From positions 1 to 64,000 of the forward strand of contig JAURVB010003096.1 in NCBI GenBank assembly GCA_033002965.1: a DNA stretch of 64,000 nucleotides, written 5' to 3'. How positions within the stretch are numbered: position 1 is the stretch's first letter; every line of letters starts with the position of its first letter. Both the position numbers and the translations under genes were made by a program. This document shows positions 1 through 12,023 of the stretch, piece by piece. The notes under the pieces are model-generated. The model searched no databases and was not told the origin of the DNA. It saw only the letters and a list, made by a program, of their open reading frames with translations. This DNA comes from Piper betle (taxonomy: Eukaryota; Streptophyta; Magnoliopsida; Piperales; Piperaceae).

Positions 1-212
1 GCCAACTCCGTATCTATCCCTGTGTATTGAATGAACAGATCCGCATTTGTTTTCTCATAAATCTGCAAGCGAAGTTGATTTTAGGTCAATTCAAGCCCAG
101 TTTTGGGATAGAGTTGGCTAGACTTTCAACTATATTATTTTCAAACATTTTTTATAGCCTTTTTATGGTAATGTATTTACCACAATCATGATTTTTTTTT
201 CTGTACATTTAG

Positions 213-760
213 TCTGACTCTGTTTGCTTCTATTTTGCTAAGAAGGTGTACATTTCGATTGTCAGTTCCATTTGCAAAGATGCTCTTTCCTGCTGAGCAA
301 GCCGATGCAGCTTCTGAATGTGGTAGTCTAACAGAGGTCGATCTCAATAAAACACCGACAGTACAGCACAAAAGGCAAAGATCAAGGATAGACTCCTTGC
401 AGAAAACAGGTAGTGGTCTAAAATTTGTAGTCAGTGTCACGAAAGTAAAGTCGGTGCATATATTAGTTCCCTAACTGGCTTATATTTATACTGGACAACA
501 TTTCATGTTAAAATAATGTTCACTCACCTTATTCATAAGTAGACGTGCGAGGCTTTTAGTATAATTCATAATAAGTTTGTCTTGATAGTTTTGGAAGAAG
601 CGAATACTTAGATTTCTTCCCAGTTATAAATCATTTAGCTGGTTCGCTTTCTTCTCCTTAATGTAGTTTGTCATCTGTTGCAGTTGACACGGGCAGGCGA
701 TACTTTCCACATTGTTCGCCGGTCATTGACAAGCTTCTTGAAGATGGACATCTCCAATGA
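213..760 (+). CDS. 3'-terminal two exons of an unrecognised protein-coding gene (partial, 5' end outside window)
   Basis: Seen: an open exon from an AG acceptor at 211-212 to 409, an intron at 410-683 (GT start, pyrimidine-rich tract, TTGTTGCAG end), and a second exon at 684-760. One base left from exon 1 (G409) joins TT684-685 to make a Val codon. The spliced frame then reads through to a TGA at 758-760, giving the C-terminal peptide VDTGRRYFPHCSPVIDKL and eight more residues. The unspliced frame also stops, but only after a low-quality stretch inside the intron. The exon 1 product carries a basic patch (KRQRSR) that could be a nuclear localisation signal; this is inference. I do not recognise the family. 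The 5' end lies to the left of the window. The matched splice phase is the main evidence for a real gene end; it could still be a decayed copy. Confidence 0.5.
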
Positions 761-2371
761 GTTTTCATTTGAGCGGCACTCCCGATGAACAGAAGCTAGA
801 AACTGAAGTTTAGCGAACTGAAAAGGAAGCATAGGACACAAACACTAAAGATAAGGCCGAAACCTGCAAATCAAATTTGTCTTCGCCGTCTTCATCTTGA
901 TTTAAGTTAAGGAAGTTGAACAAATCTGCTCACAAATATCACTGCACCATAGTAAGTATATATGTATGTTGAAATTTTGGTGTAACTTGTGGATAGCTCC
1001 GTTGTCATACGATAACGGAAGCATCTGGCAGCCAACCTGACGCTTTGGTTAACTTATCTGTGCGAACATAATCCTCGACAAGTACTGTAGACTGCTGTTG
1101 GATAGCATTCACAGTTTATTAATTCGATGATTGACTTCTCCACAATTGTCATCTTAAAACTCCATTTACACTCTGACCTTGTATAGACTATTGTGATTTT
1201 GTCAATGCTAGCATTGTGCGCTACCCTAATAATCTTTTATTAAAAAAAATTACATTTCTTAGTAATTGTTTACTGTTGACAAAAACAACAAGGTTGGTAT
1301 TTAACATTGACAGAGTAAAATAAAATACTCTTTGTTTTATATTGGTTGCAACTAGTCATTCAATGAGTGGTTTTTCTTGTCTACTTGTATATATTTACAT
1401 ATATTGAACCTATCACCTCCCCCAGAAAGACAAGAGGCAGATTAGATTACTAATAGGAGATCTATGACTCAAGTTTTCCCATCATACTTCCTTAACTAAA
1501 AGTATAAGATTTATAACCTAACCGAATAATTTATAACCAGTCTAAAGCTTCATCAATTTTAATTTAATTTCTTTAGGTTAAGGATTACTAGTGATAAAAA
1601 TATTGTTTTGGTACAAATCTCATCTATTTTGTCAAGATAGTTCTATCCAAAAGTGTTCTTGTTTGGGGAATTAACTTTTCGTAATGAGTAGTTACTTTAG
1701 TTGACAATAAGATCTTTGGATTTATGAAAATGCTCTGCACTGTAGTCGGAAAATAAACATTAAACTTTTGTTCCCAGCATGAATTTTAGAGATTAACATT
1801 TTCTTTTTTCAAGATCACGATTTTGTGCAGTTGATCTTGCATTCATCCCTACTCTTCTGTATATTGATGATTTTTGCGTAAATTAAACAAAAATAAAACT
1901 CTGGATGAGCTTTCAATCAATTCCAAACATACCATCAAAGACCAAATAGTATTTTTGCAAACATTCATTTTCTTCTCTTTTCTACCTAATACCAAAAAAT
2001 GTGAGAGGACAAACTATGATCATATCTTAAGTCTAAGATCTCTAAAAAAATATCTTTTCTTGAAATGCAGCCATGGATCTGGGTCATGAACATAATCAGA
2101 CAACCTAGATTTAATTGTGGTGGATGAAAAAATTCCTGCCACTTGCACAGGTAACCCTACCTCATATATAGAGACCACTTATGTAAAGCACTACCAGTGA
2201 TTTTGTAACTATCCAGCAACCACAGCATGACCAATATATAACATGAGCATAAGACCATCTAATATTTCATTATATAATCTTTCACTCCAGTCGTCTAATT
2301 TCTAATATTTAATTGGCGGCAGAGTTTTTATGTTTGTAATAGTTATAGATTTTAAGTTCTTTCCTACAATA
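761..2371. other. AT-rich 3' flank and intergenic DNA
   Basis: No ORF with family resemblance is visible. The first few hundred bases are the likely 3' UTR of the gene ending at 760, although no single poly(A) signal is decisive. The rest is AT-rich non-coding sequence with many stops in all frames. I see no terminal repeats inside it. Confidence 0.5.
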
Positions 2372-3173
2372 TCTACTCTTATTAATAAAAGGGATGTCAA
2401 AACTGGTCTCTGATTAAAAGTAGTAGATTTGACCAATCAAAATACAATAATAATAATATTAAATTCAAATAGTATATCTTCTAGCTCAATTAGGATTTAT
2501 CCTTAAAGTCACAGTTCATTAGAATCTGTATCTAATATATAAAAAACCTTACGTTAAAGCATTGATATTTTTCACTCTCATCATGCTCCGGTCTTCCTTA
2601 CATTGTAATTAATTCTGGCCTTACAATAATTTTATAAGCTCATTAATACTTATTTAATTTAGAATTATTATTATTATTTATTATTAGGAAAGCATTGGAT
2701 TATAATTGTACCTAATTTATGAATTAAAATATTAATAAGTTAAATTAAACATTGTTACATAATAATATATACTTAATTTAGATTCTTACAAATTTTATAT
2801 ATTTATTTATTTTTATATTATTAATTTTTGATAAAAACATAAAATATAATTCAATTTGAATTTAAAACCATTTAAAATGTATATTTTATTTACTTATAGA
2901 TATTAAAGTTATTTTTAACATTTGTATACAACTTATTTTTTTGTTCAAACTAAATAAATATTTATTGTTATTATTTAAAAATAATATAATAATAAATTAG
3001 AAATTAATTTTACATATTCATAATATATATTATTAGCCATTTTTAAATATACCCCACACATTGCATGGTCTTTGGCTAGTTAGATTATGATAGTTTATTG
3101 TATTATTCAACAAGAGTTTATTTAAAAAATTAAACCTAAAATTTACAAGTAATATATGCGCCATCTTACCTAG
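2372..3173 (+). mobile_element. Non-autonomous Helitron, copy 1, interrupted by a nested Helitron-like insert
   Basis: It begins TCTACTCTTATTAATAAAAG after a host A (2371) and ends CTAG before a host T (3174), the A|T target rule of Helitrons. Both arms align by eye with three other copies in this window (45469-45745 minus, 46451-46718, 48254-48524). The family segment GATTTATC..TTAAAGT occurs near 2490, and the segment ATTCAACAAGA..TTTA occurs near 3105. If the insert at 2531-3079 is removed, the outer element is about 253 bp, matching the 268-277 bp of the others. It carries no RepHel coding sequence, so mobilisation would depend on an autonomous relative elsewhere. Confidence 0.6.
2531..3079 (+). 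mobile_element. Candidate second Helitron nested inside Helitron copy 1
   Basis: The insert starts TCTAATATATAAAAAACC after an A and ends GGCTAG before a T, again the A|TC..CTAG|T pattern. Just before the end, CCCCACACATTGCATGG looks like a decayed GC-rich hairpin of the kind found near Helitron 3' ends. The insert interrupts an otherwise continuous match to the other family copies, which shows that something was inserted here. The exact class is inference because the hairpin is degraded. Confidence 0.4.
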
Positions 3174-3600
3174 TTTATAATTAAGACTTTGTGGGATTTA
3201 GATTGTGACAAACTAACTTCTCTCTTAGTGAATAAAATCGAATCAACGTGTAAAGTACCATTCAGTAACTTCAATCCAATTTGTTTGTAGTGATAAGAAT
3301 ACATGTTTTATATTCTGTTTTCAAATATAACTAGCCAAGATTGCCATGTAATATGCGGGCAATATATAAATTAATTTATTACAAAAATGTAAAACCAAAG
3401 CTTTTACCCAACGGTTTTAGTATTGGTTCAGTTCTAACCCGGAGCCAATAGCTTTAGCCAGTCCTTTTTGTCATATGTTCGTGTGTGTTTGGGTAATTTG
3501 TGAACTAAGGCTATAGCTTTGTGGTGATAGACAGACCTGATGGAATTGCATGCAACTACAACGGTAATTTGTTTCTTTTATTTTCAAATCTTGTCGAGTT
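3174..3600. other. Intergenic, no recognised feature
   Basis: AT-rich sequence with short ORFs only. I see no terminal repeat or motif that I can assign. Confidence 0.4.
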
Positions 3601-3722
3601 ATAATTAGATGTTAGGACGAGTCCTCGCATGTTTAGATTGCTTCGTTGTGTGTGTGGAACCCTATAATTAGATGTTAGGACCGAGTCCTCGCATGTTTAG
3701 ATTGCTTCGTTGTGTGTGGAGC
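3601..3722 (+). repeat. Tandem duplication, two units of about 60-63 bp
   Basis: The unit starting ATAATTAGATGTTAGGAC at 3601 restarts at 3664 with the same sequence. The copies differ by one inserted C (GGACGAG versus GGACCGAG) and by the number of TG pairs near the end. Such high identity points to a recent local duplication. Confidence 0.85.
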
Positions 3723-4373
3723 CCTTTTGGGTGATCTTATCCACTATGGGACCCACAAGACAGTTCCCAAGATCACCCTAGCCGCCATAGGGTGTAAACC
3801 CTAAGGTATGCGCACCCTGCACTCCCCGTACCCTTATGCTAGCTCTTTATAGGGTTTGGGCTCATTTTGGGTGCAAAGGCACTGGACGCCCTTACACCTG
3901 AATTTGAAATTTCTTTTCTCTTTTTGCCACTGCAATGACTCCCCGAGAGTGCCCTTGTGCCTAGACAGTTAACCTAACCTTGCGTACGGTTCTGTTCAGT
4001 GGTGCATGTGGCTTGGGTTCTAATAATTTCTGTGGTCTAGCATGGTAGAGGCCAGTACCCTTGCAATAGAGCTGCTTTTTCACCTATAAATATGCTCCAA
4101 ACTCCACCCTTTTCACTCCTTTGGCTCTCCTCTCTGACCTTACCCCATTCCTCATTCTTCTCCACCTCGAAAGCTTTCCCCACCTTTTGCTAGTCCTCTC
4201 CAACCTTTGGTAGCAACTGGGAGTGGTATGTTTTGTAGTAGGAAGCCCCAAAAGACCTCCTCCTAGCCTCTTTGAGAGGTAAAACTCCTTATTTTACCTC
4301 GTCGTGAGTTTTGTGCTTTGTTAGTGTTGTTAATTGAGTGTTTTTATATTGATGATATTGTTAGTGTTGAGAA
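3723..4373 (+). mobile_element. LTR-like remnant with TATA box and hairpin-forming U3
   Basis: GGGTGATCTT (3729-3738) is mirrored by AAGATCACCC (3769-3778), and CACCCTA/TAGGGTG pair around 3774-3794. The words GGTGCAAAGGCACTGG and GTGCCCTTGTGCC resemble the TGCAAGGGCGC words in the Athila-type LTR at 31500-31640 and the spacer near 22480. CACCTATAAATATGCTCC at 4081-4098 is followed by a pyrimidine-rich leader. I read this as part of the U3/R of an old LTR, but no pair or boundaries are visible. Confidence 0.35.
4085..4092 (+). promoter_or_regulatory. TATA box (TATAAATA) in LTR-like remnant
   Basis: TATAAATA sits in a CACC..GCTCC context and is followed by an untranslated, CT-rich stretch without an ORF. 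It is a plausible core promoter of the LTR remnant around it. Confidence 0.4.
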
Positions 4374-5262
4374 AAATCCTCTAAATTGGAGATCAACAAC
4401 CGTGAACACAAGATTTGGGAAAATAGTACTTGAAAAATAAAATAAAACAAAACCAAAGAACAAAGATTTTAATATGGAAAACTCTTCTTCTATCAAGAGT
4501 CAAAAACCACAGGACAACAATAAACAATTCACTATTTCAACCAAAGATTACAGTCAACAAACATAGACAAGAAGATTACTCACTCAACGTATACTATTGA
4601 GATTACAAGATTACTCCCCCTCTCAATACTCCATATAAGATAAAATTCGTGAATATTTTCCCTCTTCTTTTATCTCTATCTCTCTCTCTCTCTCTCCTCT
4701 TGTCTTTCTTATATTTCTTGTCCCTATTTGTCTTATTTTTAAAATGAGGCAAATGAAGTTCAATTTATAGAGAAGCTTTGAGACCCTTCATCCTCCATGG
4801 AATAACTAACAGCCACCTCTGGTGATATTTCGAGATTTCTTTAGTATTCCGAGTGTGACAATGGGCTACATATCATTAATACAATTACACATATTAACTA
4901 GCATGTTGATCTATGTACTAGGATTCGTTGGATCTTAGTTACATGACTTTGGGAGGTGTAAATAAATAGTTATGATTTTTGCTCCTGGATTATGTATGAC
5001 ACATGCACTAGCTTGGTAAATCTGCCATATCTCATGTTATACAAGCCCATTTTTGTATGATTCTTATTTCATATTACTCTTGACTAGTACATGTACAAGT
5101 TCCATTTTCATGTGTCATGTGCTTTATCTTGTATCAGCATGTATGGTTGCCAAACTTGGCAAAAGGTGGCACTTTCATTGTTATAGTGACTTAAATGCCC
5201 TTCCCCAATTTTTACACCATGTTTTAGATGTTATTTTGCTGCAATATATTGCATGCTTCTAA
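4374..5262. other. AT-rich region, possibly a copia LTR fragment
   Basis: TGTTGAGAAAAATCCTC at 4374 and the A-rich AATATGGAAAACTC phrase near 4473 resemble copia LTR sequence of the kind seen at 24870. There is also a (CT)n tract at about 4680-4698. I could not find a matching LTR end or target duplication, and nothing here codes for a protein I recognise. Confidence 0.3.
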
Positions 5263-5269
5263 GGTTGTA

Positions 5270-7250
5270 GGTTAGCTAACTAATATTAAAATACGAAGCT
5301 GAATAAACATCAGTAAAGGCATGATATAAACCTCTAAATTCGAACTATACTTGTTGTGTTGTATGCTTTCTGAGGCATGTCGTGATGTTTGAGATTCTAT
5401 TTTCCTAAGTTCCAGGATGAAATAAAATTTGTAAATAATTATGTAATATGTTACTAAGTGTATAATTAAACTCAAAAACTTTGAGGTTATTTGGGTGTCA
5501 TGTAGGTAGGTAATACATTTTGTGTTTTTGACTGTATAGAAGTGCAAGGTAAAACCCTAGTTCGTTAGCTTGGATTGTAGAATTCCAAACCCTATACATT
5601 TGGTGGTGAACTTTTCTGACATTTCATCCAAACCTTAGGGTATGTCCCTGATTGATCATACAAAATTTGGTAGCCATTGAATTGGTAGACTAGATGGTAG
5701 AAATTCCCCAAGTCATAGTGGTCCAACCTGCTCCAAAAATGTTTGTGTCAATTCCTCCCATTTCTGAATTCCTTCAAACCAAAATACTTGGAATTGTACT
5801 GTGAAATGTTAAGAAATGAATTTCAAGGTGTTGGATAACTACTCTAGTTTACCTAGGCCCATTTGGAGTCATCAAGACCATGAACAAACTTTTGTACCTA
5901 TGGTGCGCAGCCTAGGATCACTGTTCCTAGTACCTTAGCCTGACCTTCATAGGCCTATTTTGTCATATGGGACCATGTGCCAGCATTTGGCAACTTTTTT
6001 ATCTGACCTTTGAATTGTTAGCGCCTATTTTGAATTTCACCCAATTAGGAGTTTGTTTGGACAGTGCAAAAAATCAAAGGGTTAAGCCTAATCGATTAAT
6101 TAGTAAGAGTTGAAAGTGATTATTCACTAATTGTACCGGGAACCTAATTAAGCTTACCTAATGAGTTTAATGAGTACCTAAGCGTGATAATTAATTCAAT
6201 GAAGTCCCTTAGTATGTGTGCTTGTGTGAAGGCCTTGCCTTGTTTTGCATGCATCTTTGTTGGAGAGTGATTAGGGCTTCCTTTCACTTACTAGGATACC
6301 CAGAGTGAACTTGCTAAATTAGGATGAGGTGCTCATCTCATCTAGTTATGAAAGACTCCTTTGCATCACCTTTTGCTTGGATCCTTGAGAGTGAGATTTC
6401 ACCGAGTTTTAGACGATAGGACGATAGTAATGGCATTTTATCAGATCTCATTAATACTGGGCCATTTAGCCTACCTTTCCGTAACTTAATAAAAATTTAA
6501 GGATGAGAACCCTTGATGGTTTTCAAATGTGAACTCTAAAAAGATATTATAAGAACCATACCCAGGCCTTTTATAAACTCATATGATGGTTTTGATGTTT
6601 ACATGTGTGTTGTCCATGCTTAGCATGCCGGACTGTCTGATTCGCCATATTTAGCATGCCAACTCCTTGTGTGACCTTGTCGTGCTTAGCATGCCGACTC
6701 ATTTCATTTCATTACATAACCATGTTTAGCATGCCCATTCATCTCATTGCATTATCATGCCTAGCATGATAGTTCATCATCTTAGCGTGCCGGTTCATTT
6801 GATTGTTCAAGAGTGCTTAGGGTGCCTCTTATCCTCTATCATTTGTTCTGTAAGTGATTTTGAAGTTATAATATTTTGTTGTTGGTTATAAGATGATCTA
6901 TTTACCAATATTGATGCTATCATTACTTATTTTTTAGAGCGGTAATCAACTTGTTTGATGAGTGATGATTTTCTTATATACATGCTGGTGAGATTCTATG
7001 GTGATAGCCAATGTGGATACAAGCCTTGCAACTAGCTAATTATGTGACAGAATGGTAACAAATTGTTACTGAAAATTTTGGTGGCAAAATTTGGTGGAAA
7101 ATTGTCACTGAACTATCATCAAATTAACAAGGCTCAGTGGAAAATCAAGTCAAAAAAAAGGATGACCAGGTTTTCCTGAAAATTGGACCGGGAATTGGCT
7201 GAGCCAAGTCAATTCCAATCCAATTGATCCGGAGTTAACTCGGCTCACAA
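5270..7250 (+). mobile_element. Gypsy LTR fragment, plus orientation (copy C)
   Basis: This stretch aligns by eye with the plus-strand LTR copies at about 33760-38100 and 61200-63358. Shared parts include GTGCAAGGTAAAACCCTAGTT near 5541, the AGGCCCATTTGGAGTC phrase near 5856, GTGCCAGCATTTGGCAA near 5970, and the two-box module at 6436 (TTTTATCAGATC) and 6501 (GGATGAGAACCCTTG). TTTTATAAAC near 6571 is the TATA-like site. The copy lacks the usual GGTGTTACA end, so it is truncated at the 3' side. It holds no coding capacity. Confidence 0.6.
6617..6830 (+). repeat. Interspersed array of a TGCTTAGCATGCC motif
   Basis: Near-copies of the palindromic-core word (T)GCTTAGCATGCC recur about seven times at uneven spacing of roughly 20-40 bases. 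Starts are near 6617, 6648, 6685, 6722, 6760, 6780 and 6813, with spacers rich in CATTTCATT. The corresponding part of the related LTR at 34900-35000 does not show it, so the array looks specific to this copy or subfamily. Confidence 0.7.
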
Positions 7251-7857
7251 TATGGTGAGGGTTATGGATCGGGGGGTGGGTGGGGGGGTGGGTGGGTGGT
7301 GGACGGGATAGCGGGGGTCGTGGATGATGTCAGTGTCGACGCCATTGAGGTAGCCATTGAGCTCAACGAAGTCGATCGGGTGACGCCCTTCTGATGGTGG
7401 GTGTGGGAACGCGGGGTGGCGATCGTAGAGGGCGGGGCGGCGATGGGGGCTGGTGCGTGGAGGGGAGGGGGGGGGGGGTGGGGGCGGGGGTGGGGGTGGG
7501 GTGGATGGGGAGGTAGGGGGGCGACGGTGGTAGTGATCACAGAGATAGAATTGGGGGAAAGAAATGGTTAGTGGTATTCTTATAATTAAAAGTTAACTCG
7601 CCTCTGATTCTAGTACAAATAATAACAAACTTTAAATAATTTCAAAAAATTGAAAAAAAATACAAAAATATAATATATATTGTAACATTAAAATGACATA
7701 TGCTATAACTAATAACCGACTGATTTTGATTGATGTAAGTAAGCCAATTGTTGTCTGATTTTTTATTAATCAGTCCAATCCAATGACTCCCTTTCAATCC
7801 AATTCAACGTCTAATTCCAATTTTTGTAAGTATGCTAGAATGGCATGCGGTGCTTGA
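7251..7857 (-). mobile_element. Truncated gypsy LTR (U3 side), minus orientation, with G-rich low-complexity tract
   Basis: A G-rich tract (7262-7540, with runs of nine or ten G) is followed by ATAATTAAAAGTTAACTCG near 7580 and TATAACTAATAACC near 7700. This is the same order as in the complete LTR at 9660-10100. The fragment ends where the full LTR begins at 7858. The proline-rich minus-strand frame over the G tract is low complexity and not a gene. Confidence 0.45.
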
Positions 7858-8166
7858 TGTAAACCCCCAAATCCAAATCATGCTTCGGAACCGAACCGGA
7901 ATGCATTGGTCCCAGTTAGGTCAGCTAACCCAAACCCATCTCCTACAGATCTACTCTCGACATCTCAAGATGGAAGATCTTAATCGCTATGCATGGATGA
8001 ATGAACAAAATAAAACTAACATGCTACTACATGGATGACAAGTCAACCAATTTACATACCAAATAATTACAATGAAAATTGATAAGATTCACAAAATAAG
8101 ACGGACTGAATCTCCCCTAAAAGTGCAATTAAGTGTCACCCTACCAAATCAACATGTATACATGTA

Positions 8167-8227
<61 letters not shown>

Positions 8228-10394
8228 TACATTTTCAATCACACAACTTTCTCATCTGCTGTATAATCATTCTGAAGTTTGGGTCTAGACCCACTTGCAC
8301 ATTCTATTCACATTTCTCATCAATTCTAGGTCTTGACTTACTTTTTATACTTAATCAATGCCTAAACATATTTATTAACATGTCATCGTTAGCAATCTTT
8401 CTACTGAAGCGTACCTCATATCACACCACATCTTCATGTATTGCATTTCATTACATCATCCTCAAAATATTAAGCATGCTATCATATGACGTGTGTATGC
8501 AAGAGACGTCACTGCTCCTCCGTCCACATTGGCTCATCCTACTCATGATCATCACCTACGTATATTAAAAAAATACATCAATAACGAGTGTTAGTGGTCC
8601 AAAAATATAACAAATATCAAACTATCTATGAGAGCAAACTTTCATATGAAGGAAAATATTCATATACTTCTCGTCAACTCTCTGAAGGGCACCTACTGAG
8701 GAGCCACTTGGGTGCAGACCGAGTAGCATCTTTAACTGACTGCTCTACTACTACTGATGCCTCTCTTGACATTTTCTCGTTTCATTTTCTGGTCCCTCGG
8801 GATTACTAGTATATCCTAAGCACTCTCATTTCCTCTATAATTCATCTGGCCTTGGGCATAAAGACCGAGTACTCTCAGGCAGTCACCTTAGTACCCTTTG
8901 AACAACAACTCTAGACATGTACTATACTAAACAGTACCTGCAAACCTTTACGTTCTCTGGGTGTGATGAACTCGAACGTAGAGCAGTCAAGATCCCTTAA
9001 AATTGTAACAACCTGCTCACTAATCCATAGCCTACTTTGACTAACACGTGCACCTGCTCATGGTATGTGGAAGTGGGTTTTCCCACTTCTCGTCTCACTA
9101 AAAACTCGATAAAACTATATAAATAGGCTTGGGAAGGGATTTATACAATAGGTCCAAAGGCAACTTCTTGTGGATCTTGTCTTTTAAAACATGCTCAACG
9201 GATCTCATCCTTAAGGATTATTAATCTAGAAGATTGATTGACTTAATGACCCGGGTTAAGTGGGATTTGATAAAGTGCCACTTAACTCGGCTTGCAAGTT
9301 TTAGCACAATATACAATAGAATAGAGAATAAAATAGGAAATGAGTCCTAACAGACCTGATAGAAGCTCTAATCATGCCCACGCGCCTAGGATGTAAGCTC
9401 CTACTTTGTACCTACACATCAAGACTAAATACTAACACACCGTATAATGCATGAATACTACACTCCTCATCAATCCATACAAGACAACATCTATTGACAT
9501 GCATTTAAATTCAAACTCTAATTCACTATTATCATCCGTTAACATGTATTTAAATTTAAGACAACACCTATTTACAATCACACCATTTGCATCACAATAA
9601 AATCATAAAACAATTCATTATCAAATAAAAATATGATAAAATTCTATGCCTAATCATCAGCTACCAGGCATGGTGACAAGGTTGTGGCCGGCTCGAGTGA
9701 GGAATGTGGGGGAGAGGGAAGGGAGAAAAAGAGAAGCGAGTTGGGTGAGGAGGATGGTGGTGGCTGGATGGTGACGGCGTCAGAGGTTTGGAATAAATAG
9801 GTGTCGGGGGGGGGAAAGCATGTGGTCGGGAAGAAGGTTAGGAGTCATCTTGTAAGGTGTCGGGGGAAGAAAATGAGTGGTCGGGGAGAAAAACGAGTGG
9901 TTGGAAAGAAAAATGAGTGGTCATGGAGAAAAATGAGTGGTCATCTCATAATTAAAACTTGACTTGATTCCAACTCAAGAAAAATAATACTAACTTGTAA
10001 TAATTTTTAAAAAATTCCAGAAAAATTGGGAAAAATCTCATAAAACATAATACACATCATAGCATCACAATGACATGCTCTATAACTAATAACCCACCCA
10101 AACTGCCTGTAATGCGTCTGAATTTGTCATTTGGCCTAGAAAAATAATTCTACGCTCTAACACTAAAATTAATAAAGAAAAATCTGGGTGTACTCTCATA
10201 TATTCTGATAACCCATTCTACTGCTATCTTACTAATGCTGTCATCATATATTTGGGCACACATTACTCTCATTGTTAATAACACATGATCGACCTTGGCT
10301 TGGTATGCATGTTCTGAAATTGACTCGACTGAAAATAAAGGTTGCACCGACTGGTTCTGACTATAAAACCCTGACTCGAGTCACTGGTTTTACA
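7858..10394 (-). repeat. 3' LTR of the pol-less gypsy element
   Basis: Read on the minus strand it starts TGTAAAACCAG directly after the polypurine tract and ends GGGTTTACA, so TGTAAA/TTTACA are matching ends, for 2537 bp. It aligns with 12024-14028 over most of its length. It contains an (AT)n tract at about 8174-8224, the two-box module (9199-9213 and 9263-9274), a TATA-like site (TATTTATATAG on the minus strand near 9116-9126), and a G-rich zone at 9690-9950. Confidence 0.75.
8174..8224. repeat. (AT)n microsatellite
   Basis: An uninterrupted run of AT/TA dinucleotides of about 50 bases inside the LTR. The paired LTR has a short GT run (near 12322-12336) at the corresponding place, so the tract expanded after the LTRs separated. 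Confidence 0.9.
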
Positions 10395-10409
10395 ACCTTC
10401 CCTCCTTAT
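10395..10409 (-). other. Polypurine tract of the pol-less gypsy element
   Basis: On the minus strand the sequence is TAAGGAGGGAAGGT, directly before the LTR start TGTAAAAC. It follows the phrase AATTTCGAGGATGAAATTT, which in plant chromoviruses lies at the end of pol. A PPT primes plus-strand DNA synthesis during reverse transcription. Confidence 0.75.
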
Positions 10410-11831
10410 AAAAATTTCATCCTCGAAATTTTAAATCAAGGAGGCTTTACTCTAGCTGCTATCCACTAAATCTGAAATCTGAAGCGGGATGCGTGTATAC
10501 CTGTCACGTCTGTTGAATCCTCCACCACTTTAGCAATTGTGGCTGTGTCCATCCCCACTGTCCATGGTGATGCTAAAGTGGATGGGTCTACTTGTGGTGT
10601 TATCTGTATTCCTCTCTGATCAAAGTTATCTATTCTTCTCCTATCATGGCAGCCGTCATTTCTTTATAATTCAGACCCCTTTGTTGTTGTCTTGTAGATT
10701 GTTGACCACTGTTTCTCTCTCCCCACCCTTGGTTCTGTTGGTCTTTTCACTATTGCAATGGAATAGCTAGAAGCATTAGTCGTAGTGGCAGTGCCGGAAG
10801 GGCTGGCTATTGGCACTTACCAATCAGACATTCTATTGCCCGATGTCTTGGTTGACCACATCTAAAGCATGCCAGTTCCCCCTTTGCATATTCCTCTGTT
10901 ACAACGTCCATAGTTATGACATGTTGGGTGTCTATTCTCCTAAACTTGTCCATCCATGGCTCTCATTATAGTTGGAGCATCTATCTGATGTCTCTGTTGT
11001 GTTCCCTGATCCAATTGATATTGTTGAGGGTGATGTTGTCTCTGATCATAGTCTATGCGGGGTTGTGTAGCCAAGATTCACTCAACTTCTCTTGTGTCAC
11101 ATCCCCAAGAGTGGGAAATCTTCTATCAATCATTGATAGATGAATATCATAGTGTAGATCTTCATAAAAGTGCTCGACTCTTCATTGTTCCATTGGCACT
11201 AAATCCAGTGCAAATCTTTCCAATGTTTTGAATCGGGCCTCATACTGTGTCACACTCATGGGTCCTTGTCTAAGTGTTTGAAAGTCACTTTCTTTCATAT
11301 TCTTTACATTAGAAGGAACCCTGGGGCGCCTATCTAAACACTGTCATTTCCTACGGTTCCACTACCTTTTGTGCCCCTTCCTGCTTGAAATGGAGTGACC
11401 AATGGATTTGTTGTAGTAGTCCCTTTATGTAGGGGTGAAGGAGGCTACAGAATAGGGCCCATTGGAACTACAAGCTCCCCTCATGCCTCATCATCCACAA
11501 TTAATTTCTTCTCTATTCATGCTACTATGAGAACTATTTGTCATAGTTATGTTCAGAATTCTTTCTGACTCTGTTGCATTTGCATTTGTTCCTCTGCCGA
11601 CCGTGTAATGGCAGCTTCAGTTTTGGTCTGACGGCTTCTAACGCTGTGGCAGCTTCCACTACGATGCCTCCCACTATGGCGGCTTACTAAGCCTAGCTCA
11701 CTAGGATTTCCTAGCGGCAGTGTGTCTCTAGATCGGCTAGAAACCGTCTCGCTATGAACATGAGTAGGGCTAGCTTGTTTGGGAGAAGGAGGCGATGACG
11801 CCCTGTTCCGTGTACCTCGAGTTCTTACCAT
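10410..11831 (-). pseudogene. gag of gypsy element (broken)
   Basis: Gag forms the particle that packages element RNA. The ATG at 11831 opens MVRTRGTRNR, a basic N-terminus typical of plant gypsy gag. The first frame stops after 92 residues, and the rest lies in several frames with many stops. Recognisable parts include MSVTQYEARFKTLERFA (about 11200-11270), a gag core block. A zinc knuckle CFRCGQPRHRAIEC (about 10822-10865) keeps all CX2CX4HX4C ligands. After the knuckle there is no DSGA protease or RT, and the reading moves to the FRG..KEGRL tail before the PPT. The protein is not expressible as it stands. Confidence 0.7.
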
Positions 11832-12007
11832 GATTACCCCTACTCACTGATCCAATCCTAAAAGTACTACCATACTGCCCATTGGTGAGAAATCTGTAAA
11901 TAAAAGACAACAAGGATAGAAATATATACCAGCTAGATGGACTTGGAGCAATCTTTGTACACACGTTACGTATGAAAATATCTTCTAACTTAATCGACAA
12001 ACAGTTT

Positions 12008-12018
12008 GCTCTGATACA
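12008..12018 (-). other. Primer binding site, tRNA-Met type
   Basis: On the minus strand TGTATCAGAGC follows the LTR end after a short spacer. It differs by one base from TGGTATCAGAGC, the complement of the plant initiator tRNA-Met 3' end. This fixes the direction of the element. Confidence 0.75.
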
Positions 12019-12023
12019 CAAAC

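Noticed and set aside
6617..6830. Possible CRISPR-like array
   Set aside because: Plant nuclear DNA. Spacing is uneven and the repeats are imperfect.
7262..7540. Proline/histidine-rich minus-strand frame
   Set aside because: It overlaps a G-run low-complexity tract in LTR sequence and has no family features.
8072..8266. Frame containing a long Tyr-Ile run
   Set aside because: It is translation of the (AT)n microsatellite.
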